From Dyella sp. GSA-30 (lineage in GTDB: Bacteria; Pseudomonadota; Gammaproteobacteria; Xanthomonadales; Rhodanobacteraceae), in the NCBI RefSeq assembly GCF_027924605.1, contig NZ_AP027042.1, positions 345,524-409,523 of the forward strand: DNA of 64,000 nucleotides, read 5' to 3'. Of this stretch, positions 1 to 6,799 are shown piece by piece. Both the position numbers and the translations under genes were made by a program. Position 1 is the stretch's first letter. Each line of letters opens with the position of its first letter. The notes under the pieces were generated by a model, which saw only the letters and a program-made list of their open reading frames with translations, was not told the DNA's origin and made no database searches.

Positions 1-683
1 AGCATGCGCTTGACCGCCTTGCGCTGGAGATTTTCCTGCGAGCCGCACAGGTTACAGGGAATGATCGGAAATTCGCGCGCCTGCGCGTATTCGGCGATAT
101 CGCTTTCCTTGCAATACGCCATCGGACGGATCACCACGTGGCTGCCGTCGTCCGAGCGCAGCTTGGGCGGCATCGCCTTGAGGCTGCCCTGGTAGAACAG
201 GTTCAGGAAAAACGTCCCCAGAATATCGTCTCGATGATGCCCCAGCGCGATCTTGGTGATGCCGTTTTCCGATGCCCAGCGATACAGCGCGCCGCGCCGC
301 AGGCGCGAGCACAGGCTGCACATGGTCTTGCCGGCGGGAATCACCCGCGTGACCGTGCTGTAGGTGTCCTGCTCGATGATATGGAAGGGCACGCCACGCC
401 CACGCAGGTATTCCGGCAGGACATGCTCGGGGAAGTCCGGCTGCTTCTGATCCAGATTCACCGCAATCAACTCGAAGCGCACCGGCGCCTTGACCTGCAG
501 CGACAGCAGCAGGTCGAGCATCGTGTAGGAGTCCTTGCCACCGGACAGGCACACCATCACCTTGTCGCCGGCCTCGATCATGTTGAAGTCGGCGATCGCC
601 TGGCCGACCTGATGACGCAGGCGCTTGGCGAGCTTGCCGGCCTCGTAGGCCTGCTTGCGAGAGGGTTCGGGCTGGGCGGACAT
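1..683 (-). CDS. ttcA: tRNA 2-thiocytidine biosynthesis protein TtcA (3' end outside window)
   Basis: ATP-dependent thiolase that makes 2-thiocytidine at tRNA position 32, in the cytoplasm, using an iron-sulfur cluster. Translation from the ATG at 683 begins [11 protein letters not shown] and shows the PP-loop SGGKDS near residue 47. The CSLC pair lies in MCSLCSR and a further cysteine pair in CNLCGS, the pattern that holds the TtcA cluster. About 227 codons are visible. The family is usually 270-310 residues, so the C-terminus lies beyond base 1. An AGGGA-type ribosome site precedes the start. It is divergent from the YdcH-like gene, with about 105 bp between them. Confidence 0.95.
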   Translation of the reverse strand, partial: MSAQPEPSRKQAYEAGKLAKRLRHQVGQAIADFNMIEAGDKVMVCLSGGKDSYTMLDLLLSLQVKAPVRFELIAVNLDQKQPDFPEHVLPEYLRGRGVPFHIIEQDTYSTVTRVIPAGKTMCSLCSRLRRGALYRWASENGITKIALGHHRDDILGTFFLNLFYQGSLKAMPPKLRSDDGSHVVIRPMAYCKESDIAEYAQAREFPIIPCNLCGSQENLQRKAVKRM

Positions 684-789
684 GAAGGGAGGGAAGAGAA
701 GGGACCTGCGGCTATTGTAACCGCCCCGGGGCCAGCCGGCTGGCGTACACTTGGGGTTCCGCCGCCGTTCCTTTAAGTGCCAAGTGCTC

Positions 790-996
790 ATGCCGGTTCA
801 AGATCCCGCCCAAATCGCCCATCTCCTGGCCGAGCTGCGGATCGAGCACCGCGACCTGGACGCCGCCATCGAGCATATGGCCGCGGCCATCGGCCGCGAC
901 GAGCTGCAGCTGACGCGAATGAAAAAGCGCAAACTCTTGCTCAAGGACGCGATCGCGCGCCTGGAAAGCAAGCTCATTCCTGATCTGGACGCCTGA
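790..996 (+). CDS. YdcH-type DUF465 small coiled-coil protein
   Basis: A 68-residue acidic/basic helical protein beginning [13 protein letters not shown]. It has the DUF465 pattern: a short amphipathic helix (about 5-30), a turn, and a second Lys/Arg-rich helix carrying [18 protein letters not shown]. Members of this family are widespread in proteobacteria and their biochemical role is not firmly known. The ATG at 790 was preferred to an upstream in-frame start at 751, because homologues begin close to this point and the upstream residues look non-coding. Six bases separate it from the GNAT gene, so the two may be co-transcribed. Confidence 0.75.
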   Translation: MPVQDPAQIAHLLAELRIEHRDLDAAIEHMAAAIGRDELQLTRMKKRKLLLKDAIARLESKLIPDLDA

Positions 997-1002
997 ACCG
1001 GC

Positions 1003-1605
1003 ATGCCCCTGCCCCTAGCCGTGCTGGAAGACGACCACGTCGCCCTCGAGCCGCTGCAACACGATCACATTCCGGGCCTGGAAGCGGCTGCTGCCGATGG
1101 CGAACTCTGGAACCTGTGGTTCACCAGTGCACCAGCACCCGGCAAGATGGGCCAATACGTAGACAAGGCCCTGGCCGGTCATCAGGCGGGATTGATGCTG
1201 CCGTTCGCGGTTCGCGAAAAGCGCAGCGGTGAAATCGTTGGCACCACGCGTTTCTATGACTATGTGGACGATCCGCGTCGCGTGGCCATCGGCTATACCT
1301 GGTATGCGAAACGTTGGCAGAAAAGCCACGTCAACACCGCCTGCAAACGCCTGTTGCTTAAGCACGCATTCGAAACGCTCGGCTGCGTGGCAGTGGAATT
1401 TCACACCGATCATCGCAACCAGGATTCGCAGCGCGCGATCGAACGGCTGGGCGCCGTGCGCGAAGGCGTGCTGCGCAACCACAAGCGCCGGCCTGATGGC
1501 TCACTACGCGATACGGTTTGCTACAGCATTCTCGATCGCGAATGGGCGGATGTGGAGAAGTGGCTGGGTTTGCGGCTTGGGCGGTTGATTGGCACGCGGC
1601 CTTAA
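1003..1605 (+). CDS. GNAT-family N-acetyltransferase (RimJ/RimL-like)
   Basis: A 200-residue GNAT protein that would transfer acetyl from acetyl-CoA to an amine. The substrate cannot be read from sequence. The N-terminal LEPLQHDHIPGL, the central strand with IVGTTRFYDY and IGYTWYAKRWQ, and the C-terminal HRNQDSQRAIERLGA (motif A/B region of RimJ/RimL-type enzymes) are all in the usual order. The length fits the family. It follows the YdcH-like gene closely and runs convergently towards the efflux operon. A composite palindromic repeat lies between the two ends. Confidence 0.82.
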   Translation: MPLPLAVLEDDHVALEPLQHDHIPGLEAAAADGELWNLWFTSAPAPGKMGQYVDKALAGHQAGLMLPFAVREKRSGEIVGTTRFYDYVDDPRRVAIGYTWYAKRWQKSHVNTACKRLLLKHAFETLGCVAVEFHTDHRNQDSQRAIERLGAVREGVLRNHKRRPDGSLRDTVCYSILDREWADVEKWLGLRLGRLIGTRP

Positions 1606-1615
1606 AAGCCAAAAG

Positions 1616-1740
1616 CCCCCCTCACCCCAGCCCTCTCCCCCGGCAAAGCCAGGGGAGAGGGAGCAGGTTGCGCAAGTACGAAATACTGAAGTTCACCTCA
1701 GTCAACCCCCTCTCCCCTGGCTTTGCCGGGGGTGAGGGGG
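1616..1740. repeat. Composite GC-rich palindromic repeat, copy 1
   Basis: Two GC-rich palindromic ends (1616-1661 and 1706-1740) carry the words CCCTCTCCCCCGGC, AAAGCC and GGGGAGAGGG. They flank a core of about 45 bp that contains an ACTGAGGTGAACTTCAG-like stretch on the minus strand. The same ends recur at 19016-19063 and in 50577-50795, and a related core recurs in the last. It sits between two convergent genes and could fold and act as a bidirectional terminator. Confidence 0.75.
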
Positions 1741-1753
1741 CTAGCAACTACCA

Positions 1754-2746
1754 CTACCGCGGCTGCACCTCGATCGTCGCCGTCATCCCCGCCGCCAGCA
1801 ATGTTCCTTCAGGCATGTGATCCGTATCGATCGCAATACGCACCGGAACGCGCTGCGCCAGACGCACCCAGTTAAATGTCGGATTGACCTTGGCCAGCAG
1901 ATCGGTACCCGTGGGATTGTCCGCATCGGTGATGCCGCGGGCGACGCCGATGATCTTGCCATCCAGGCGCGTGCCACCGCTCATCAGCCGAATCTTCACC
2001 GGGTCGCCGATACGCAGGTGCGGAATCTTGGTTTCCTCGAAATAGCCGTAGATGTAATAACTGTGGCTATCGATAAGCGCCATGCGCGGACTGCCAGTGG
2101 CGGCGTAATCGCCGACGCGCACGTCCAGGTTGGTGACATAGCCATCGACCGGCGCGCGCACGGCGGTGCGCTCCAGGTTCAACGTAGCCAGATCCAGCGA
2201 TACTTGCGCCTGCTCCACCGCCGCCTGCGCCTGCGCACGCGCCGCATTCGCCTGATTGCCACCGGCCTGCGCCTGCTGCCAGCTGGCCAGGGCGGAGTTG
2301 GCGGTAGATGCCGCATCGGCGCGGTCTTCCTTAGCGATCAGCTCGCCCAGTTTTTCGCGGCGATCGGATTGCTCCCGGCGCATCTGGAACTCCGCCTTGC
2401 GTGCCGCAGCAGCAGCGAGCGCCGCGTTGATATTGGCGCCGGCCGCACGCGCATTGGCTTCGGCCGACGCGAGGTTGGCCTGCGCCAGCGACACCGCATT
2501 GCGGTAACGCTCCTGGTCGATTTCCATCAGCAGGTCGCCCTTGTGTACGAAATCGTTGTCGTACACCGGCACCTTGGTCACCAGCCCCGACACATCGGGC
2601 GCGATCCGTACCACTTCCGCGCGCACGCGCCCGTCGCGCGTCCACGGCGAGTAGATGTAGTGCCGCCACAAGGCGTGACCGAGAAAGGCCGCCATGACGA
2701 CCACCAGGGCCGTGATCGCAACGCGAAGTATGGATTGACTCTTCAT
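1754..2746 (-). CDS. HlyD/EmrA-type periplasmic adaptor (AaeA-like)
   Basis: A 330-residue membrane-fusion protein that links an inner-membrane pump to the outer membrane. The ATG at 2746 gives MKSQSILRVAITALVV, a single N-terminal membrane segment (about 7-27). The first biotinyl-lipoyl half follows (VRAEVVRIAPDVSGLV), then a long Ala/Gln-rich coiled-coil hairpin (about 85-190). The second lipoyl half APVDGYVTNLDV and a beta-barrel come last. An upstream extension of the frame to 2869 overlaps the DUF1656 gene and was not used. It is the last gene of the MarR-FUSC-DUF1656-HlyD operon, the layout of aromatic-acid or fusaric-acid efflux systems. The substrate is inferred only. Confidence 0.88.
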   Translation of the reverse strand: MKSQSILRVAITALVVVMAAFLGHALWRHYIYSPWTRDGRVRAEVVRIAPDVSGLVTKVPVYDNDFVHKGDLLMEIDQERYRNAVSLAQANLASAEANARAAGANINAALAAAAARKAEFQMRREQSDRREKLGELIAKEDRADAASTANSALASWQQAQAGGNQANAARAQAQAAVEQAQVSLDLATLNLERTAVRAPVDGYVTNLDVRVGDYAATGSPRMALIDSHSYYIYGYFEETKIPHLRIGDPVKIRLMSGGTRLDGKIIGVARGITDADNPTGTDLLAKVNPTFNWVRLAQRVPVRIAIDTDHMPEGTLLAAGMTATIEVQPR

Positions 2747-2756
2747 GACACGCTCT

Positions 2757-2957
2757 TTAGGGAAGCAGCAAAAGGCCGGCAACGCCGAACAGGCAAACGA
2801 ACAGGGCAACGCGAAACAGGGGTGGGTGCCAGACGTAGCGATAGAGACCGAAGCGACCGACGATCGCATCGATGATCCAAAGCAGCAGCAGACAACCGAG
2901 AAAGATTGGGAGCAGGCCGGGAATCAGCGCACCGCCGATAGCGATTTCACGAGGCAT
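2757..2957 (-). CDS. DUF1656 small inner-membrane protein (AaeX-like)
   Basis: A 66-residue protein beginning MPREIAIGGALIPG, with two hydrophobic helices (about 12-32 and 47-65) separated by a basic loop containing GLYRYVWHPPLFR. This is the DUF1656 pattern of the small partner in AaeXAB-like efflux operons. Its start overlaps the end of the FUSC gene by 11 bases, and its stop is 10 bases before the adaptor gene, so it is translationally embedded in the operon. Its function within the pump is not established. Confidence 0.85.
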   Translation of the reverse strand: MPREIAIGGALIPGLLPIFLGCLLLLWIIDAIVGRFGLYRYVWHPPLFRVALFVCLFGVAGLLLLP

Positions 2958-5079
2958 CGGGCATCTCCTTGGGCGTGATGTACACCGCCAATGCGGTTTC
3001 GTCGTCGCGCAGCGCGCCGCGCAATATATGCAGTTGCGCCAGGATGGCCGGGCAGCGGCTTTGTGCGGAGGATGGCACCTGCATGCCAGCATCGATCGCA
3101 AGCTCGACAGCGCGTTCGGCGCGACTCCACCGCGAAGCATCGGGTGCCAGATAAAGTTCGGCCACCCGCGCGACCGCGTCATCGACCGCGCTCTCCACGC
3201 GCTCGGGCAGATCGCCCTGCGCGGCAGCCTGGCGCAATTCGATCACCGCGCGCCCGCATTCGTGCACCGAAAAAGCCCACGCCAGCAGCTGACGCGATTC
3301 GTCCGAGCCGGGGCCGGTGTGCACGGTGATCTGCTGGAAAAGATCGCGATTGATGCTTTCGAAGCGATACAACAGGCCGTCCACGGGTGCGGTGGCGGCC
3401 AACACGACCTGACGGCGCAACTGCTGCAGCTGGCGACGGCGCTGCCACAGGCTGCCGGTTACCGCCGGCACGAATATGAAGGCAACGCCGGTCAAGCCCA
3501 GGCCCACCAGCTGCGAGATGCCATCGTTGATGAAACGCTCCGGGTCGTAGACCATCGGATTCTTCAACGCCAGGATGTAGACGAAGCCGAGCGTATAGCC
3601 CACACCCGTGCCCGGCAGCGTGTTGCGGGTCATCAGATAGGGGCCGATCAGCAACAACGGCGCGCTGGCTGCGATCAGCATCACAAAGCCGTCGCTGCCC
3701 GGCAGCAACCAGAAGGTCATGAAGAACGCGGCCAGCAGGCCCAACGCATAACCCACCCAGGTATACGACGTGGCCGCCAGCGGGTGCGCCGACGTTGCGT
3801 ACAGTCCACTGAAGATCGTTGCCAGCAACATCGCCCCGGCACCGTACGTCCAACCGCTGATGATCCACATCGCGCTCAACGCGATCATGGTAAGAAACGT
3901 ACGCAACACCGCCACCGAGGCGCCGGCATAGTCGTTGCCGCGATGAAATCCGGCGCGCTCGACGCTGCCGCGCTGGCGCTGCTCGCGCATCGAGGCATAC
4001 AGCGCGCTGAACTCGCGCAGCTCTTCGGCGAAACGACGCAGCAGCAACTGTCCGGTATCGAATTCGAGCAGTGAAGTGGCGTCTTCGAAACGCGTACGCA
4101 ACTGGGCCGCCAGCGGCGGAATGCGCGTTACGCTCGCCTGCAGGCGCGTGGCCAGAATCTCCGGCTGATGACGATCGCGTACTTCCGGCGACAACGCTTC
4201 GCCGATGGGCGCGTACAGCTCGATCAAAGCCTCGGCGACCGGCTGACGCCCATGACGCAGCATGCGGTTGATCAGGTGATGCAACGACTGAAAGCTGGTC
4301 GCCGCCGCCATGTAGCGCTGGTTGAGCAACTGCATGCGACCGCTGCGGGCGCGCGCTTCGGGATCTTCGAAGATCACGCTGGAACGCAGGTCCTCCAGTT
4401 CCACGGCCGCCCGAACGAAGCGCAGATGCGCGCGCTCCATGTCTTCGCGCGCGATCCCGCCAACCAGGCTGTCGCGTGCAAAATCGATGAAATGCGCAAA
4501 GTGTTCGGCAAGACGCTGGCGCAGGACGTTACGCAGACTACCCGGCCAGACGACGTCGCTGACCACGCCGGCCACGATGATCCCGAGCATCACCTCGCTC
4601 ACGCGCATCACGGCCGAGTCGAATACCGTCAGCGGCGCATTGATCGCCGGCAGAGCGACGATCGCCGCCGTATAGCCAGCCAGCACGAAGCCATAGGACA
4701 TGAAGTTGCGGTACAGCATGGCGCCACCGGCGCACAGGCCCACCCATAGCGAGAGGCTGAGCAGGAACAGTTCGCGCTGCTGCGGAAACAACCCCATCAA
4801 GACCAGACCGAACGTGCTGCCTGCGAGCGTACCGATCGCCCGATAGAAGCTTTTCGCCAGCACCATGCCGCTGTGCGGATGGATCACCAGCACCACGGTA
4901 ATCATCGAGGTGGCCGGCGCCTCCAACTGCAGCCACATCGCCAGCCATGCGGCCAGATACATCGCCAGCAGCGCCTTGAACACGAACGCCCACGAACTGC
5001 GCTCGCCGGCAAGGAACTCCGGCAGCCATGGCCAGCGCCGGGTCCAGGCCGAGAGGTTTTCCTTGATGACCGCTGACAT
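2947..5079 (-). CDS. FUSC-family inner-membrane efflux transporter (AaeB-like)
   Basis: A 710-residue pump protein with two repeated membrane halves, each of five to six helices. The first is near residues 30-190 and the second near 395-545. The large cytoplasmic regions after each half are rich in Arg and Glu. This is the FUSC/PET architecture of AaeB and fusaric-acid pumps. The ATG at 5079 (MSAVIKENLSAW) was chosen over a TTG three codons upstream that overlaps the marR stop. It lies 5 bases after the MarR gene and overlaps the DUF1656 gene, so the four genes form one operon. The likely role is export of aromatic carboxylic acids; the exact substrate is unknown. Confidence 0.88.
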   Translation of the reverse strand: MSAVIKENLSAWTRRWPWLPEFLAGERSSWAFVFKALLAMYLAAWLAMWLQLEAPATSMITVVLVIHPHSGMVLAKSFYRAIGTLAGSTFGLVLMGLFPQQRELFLLSLSLWVGLCAGGAMLYRNFMSYGFVLAGYTAAIVALPAINAPLTVFDSAVMRVSEVMLGIIVAGVVSDVVWPGSLRNVLRQRLAEHFAHFIDFARDSLVGGIAREDMERAHLRFVRAAVELEDLRSSVIFEDPEARARSGRMQLLNQRYMAAATSFQSLHHLINRMLRHGRQPVAEALIELYAPIGEALSPEVRDRHQPEILATRLQASVTRIPPLAAQLRTRFEDATSLLEFDTGQLLLRRFAEELREFSALYASMREQRQRGSVERAGFHRGNDYAGASVAVLRTFLTMIALSAMWIISGWTYGAGAMLLATIFSGLYATSAHPLAATSYTWVGYALGLLAAFFMTFWLLPGSDGFVMLIAASAPLLLIGPYLMTRNTLPGTGVGYTLGFVYILALKNPMVYDPERFINDGISQLVGLGLTGVAFIFVPAVTGSLWQRRRQLQQLRRQVVLAATAPVDGLLYRFESINRDLFQQITVHTGPGSDESRQLLAWAFSVHECGRAVIELRQAAAQGDLPERVESAVDDAVARVAELYLAPDASRWSRAERAVELAIDAGMQVPSSAQSRCPAILAQLHILRGALRDDETALAVYITPKEMPDAS

Positions 5080-5084
5080 CCCGT

Positions 5085-5579
5085 TCAATCCCGTTCGAGC
5101 TGGACGAGGAATTTCTTCAGCAGACGCTCGAGCTGCGCCAGGTCGCGCGACTGCAAGCCCGTGGTCTGGCGTTCGAGCAGGGCGCAGATATCGGGCAAAA
5201 AGCTCTCGATCATCGCTACACCTTCGGCAGTCAGGGTCAGGGTGATCTTGCGGCGGTCTTCATCGCTGGCCGTGCGCTCGATCAGTCCCTTGTCGCAAAG
5301 TTCGTTGGTCAACCGTGTGATGTTGGCCGACTTCTCCCCGGCGGCATCGGCCAACTGTGATGGATTTAAGGTATACCCTTCCGTGCCGTACATCATCATC
5401 AGGATGTTGTATTCCGGATGGTTGATGCCCCAGGGACGCAGCACGGCATTGGCGTCGTCGTGAATGCGTTTGTGCAAATGCTTGATCAGGCGTACTACTA
5501 CCGCAGGCTCGCGCGGAAAGGCCGGATGACGGCGGCAAGTAATGGCCAGGCGTTGTTCGGTTGCTTCGAAACTGCTCAT
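5085..5579 (-). CDS. MarR-family transcriptional regulator of the efflux operon
   Basis: A 164-residue winged-helix regulator beginning MSSFEATEQRLAI. It shows helices around RLIKHLHKRIHDDANAVL and a recognition region with SQLADAAGEKSANITRLTNEL. The wing contains the family signature DEDRRKITLTLT (about 122-133), followed by a C-terminal dimerisation helix. MarR proteins usually repress the adjacent operon and release DNA on binding phenolic ligands. It is the first gene of the efflux operon, so autoregulation from the AT-rich region upstream of its start is likely. Confidence 0.9.
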   Translation of the reverse strand: MSSFEATEQRLAITCRRHPAFPREPAVVVRLIKHLHKRIHDDANAVLRPWGINHPEYNILMMMYGTEGYTLNPSQLADAAGEKSANITRLTNELCDKGLIERTASDEDRRKITLTLTAEGVAMIESFLPDICALLERQTTGLQSRDLAQLERLLKKFLVQLERD

Positions 5580-5610
5580 CTGCGCATGCTCGATCAGGGC
5601 GTTTGGACGG

Positions 5611-5655
5611 CTAAAATTGTTACATATGTGTATTATCTATATATGAATGATATGC
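5611..5655. promoter_or_regulatory. AT-rich promoter/operator candidate upstream of MarR gene
   Basis: A conspicuously AT-rich stretch in otherwise GC-rich DNA, about 35-75 bases upstream of the MarR start. It contains the perfect 8-bp palindrome ACATATGT (5622-5629) next to TATTATCTATATATGA. This is the natural place for the efflux-operon promoter and a MarR operator. Strand and exact hexamers are not clear, so this is a positional inference. Confidence 0.4.
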
Positions 5656-5801
5656 CCCCTCGGGCACTGCCGCAAGACCGTTCTCGGAAAAACGCCTTAA
5701 CGTCGTGCAAAAAAGGGGTTTCTCAATACGCAAACTTCCCCTACATTTCGCACTGCCAACCGGCAAAACTGGTAACTACACAAACCACCACGGGGATATC
5801 C

Positions 5802-6182
5802 ATGGCGAAGAAAGCAGCAACCAAGAAAGCGGCCCCGAAGGCCGCGGCCAAAGCTCCGGCCGCTCCGAAGCCGATCAAAGAAACCCTGAGCAAGTCGGGC
5901 CTGGTCGCCCACCTGGTCGAAGCCACCGGCGTTGTCTCCAAAGACGTGCGCGCCGTCCTGGCCGCGCTGGAAGGCGCCGTTGCAGGTTCCGTGCACAAGA
6001 AGGGCGCTGGCTCCTTCACCCTGCCGGGCCTGCTGAAGATCACCGCCATCAGCGTTCCGGCCAAGCCGAAGCGCAAGGGCATCAACCCGTTCACCAAGGA
6101 AGAGCAGTGGTTCGCCGCCAAGCCGGCCACCGTGAAGGTGAAGATCCGTCCGCTGAAGAAGCTCAAGGACGCAGCGGTCTAA
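5802..6182 (+). CDS. HU-family DNA-binding protein with Lys/Ala-rich N-terminal tail
   Basis: A 126-residue nucleoid protein. The first 27 residues are a histone-H1-like tail of repeated KKAA/PKAA words. A HU/IHF-like fold follows, with SKSGLVAHLVEATGV and VRAVLAALEGAVAGSVHKKGAGSFTLPG. It differs from classical HU in having KPKRKGINPFTKEEQWFAAKPA where the DNA-embracing arm normally sits. The usual HU length is about 90 residues, so the tail accounts for the excess. A GGGGAT ribosome site precedes the ATG at 5802. A strong terminator follows, so it is probably a single-gene unit. Related tailed HU proteins are common in Xanthomonadales. Confidence 0.88.
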   Translation: MAKKAATKKAAPKAAAKAPAAPKPIKETLSKSGLVAHLVEATGVVSKDVRAVLAALEGAVAGSVHKKGAGSFTLPGLLKITAISVPAKPKRKGINPFTKEEQWFAAKPATVKVKIRPLKKLKDAAV

Positions 6183-6219
6183 GTCTTACGTCGCGCGCCT
6201 CTTCCTGGCGCGTGGCAAC

Positions 6220-6250
6220 AAAAAAGGCGGCCTGAGGGCCGCCTTTTTTG
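6220..6250. terminator. Bidirectional rho-independent terminator
   Basis: Stem GGCGGCC/GGCCGCC (6226-6232 with 6237-6243) with loop TGAG, flanked by A-rich and T-rich tracts on both sides. It can stop the HU-like gene on the plus strand and the lipoprotein gene on the minus strand. Confidence 0.9.
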
Positions 6251-6271
6251 TGTGTCGGATCGACGAACGAC

Positions 6272-6688
6272 CTAACCGCCTTTCACCGGAAACGTCTGTG
6301 CCCCGCCCGCCGAGCCCGGCTGCTGCGGCTGACTCGCACCGGCGTCGCGACGACGCTCCTCGCCGACGGGACGCGCACCGCACGAATACGCACCCCAGGC
6401 CTGCGAACCATCCACCGGTTCGGCCAACGGCTTGATCGTGTCCGCATGCATGGTGGCCGCTTCGTTGCGTGCCAGCACTTCCAGCTCGTCACGTACCTTG
6501 ATGTCATTGCGATTGACCGGACCGACATGGTCCTGCACCGACACCGTGACCTTGCCCAGATCGCGGCAGGAGGACACATCGCCGTGCCAGGCCGTGTGGA
6601 CGTTCTTGGCCTCATCGGTCAGCGTGATGCCCCAGGTACAGGCACTGAGCGCAATGGTGGGAACGAGCAACAACAGGGTCTTGCGCAT
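6272..6688 (-). CDS. DUF4156-like outer-membrane lipoprotein
   Basis: A 138-residue lipoprotein. The ATG at 6688 gives MRKTLLLLVPTIALSAC, a signal peptide ending in a lipobox (LSAC) with the lipidated Cys at 17. The middle has the DUF4156-like region with TLTDEAKNVHTAWHGDVSSC and LGKVTVSVQDHVG. A low-complexity Gln/Ser/Gly-rich tail ends the protein. An upstream in-frame extension to 6793 runs through the neighbouring terminator hairpin and is not coding. A GGAG ribosome site lies 7 bases before the ATG. The role is unknown. Confidence 0.75.
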   Translation of the reverse strand: MRKTLLLLVPTIALSACTWGITLTDEAKNVHTAWHGDVSSCRDLGKVTVSVQDHVGPVNRNDIKVRDELEVLARNEAATMHADTIKPLAEPVDGSQAWGAYSCGARPVGEERRRDAGASQPQQPGSAGGAQTFPVKGG

Positions 6689-6712
6689 GGATAGCTCCGC
6701 GGTATCTGCCAT

Positions 6713-6741
6713 GAAAAAAGCCGGGTAGTCGCCTACCCGGC
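6713..6741 (-). terminator. Rho-independent terminator of the M16 protease gene
   Basis: Perfect 9-bp stem GCCGGGTAG/CTACCCGGC (6720-6728 with 6733-6741), loop of four. Read on the minus strand it is followed by six T residues. It lies 59 bases after the M16 gene. Confidence 0.9.
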
Positions 6742-6799
6742 CATCATCGTAGCGTGAGATGGTCCGTTCAGCCCAAGCGCGGCTGAACGGCACGCACGT

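Noticed and set aside
2872..4074. 400-codon plus-strand frame opposite the FUSC pump
   Set aside because: Shadow of the pump gene; His/Arg/Gln-rich and without known domains.
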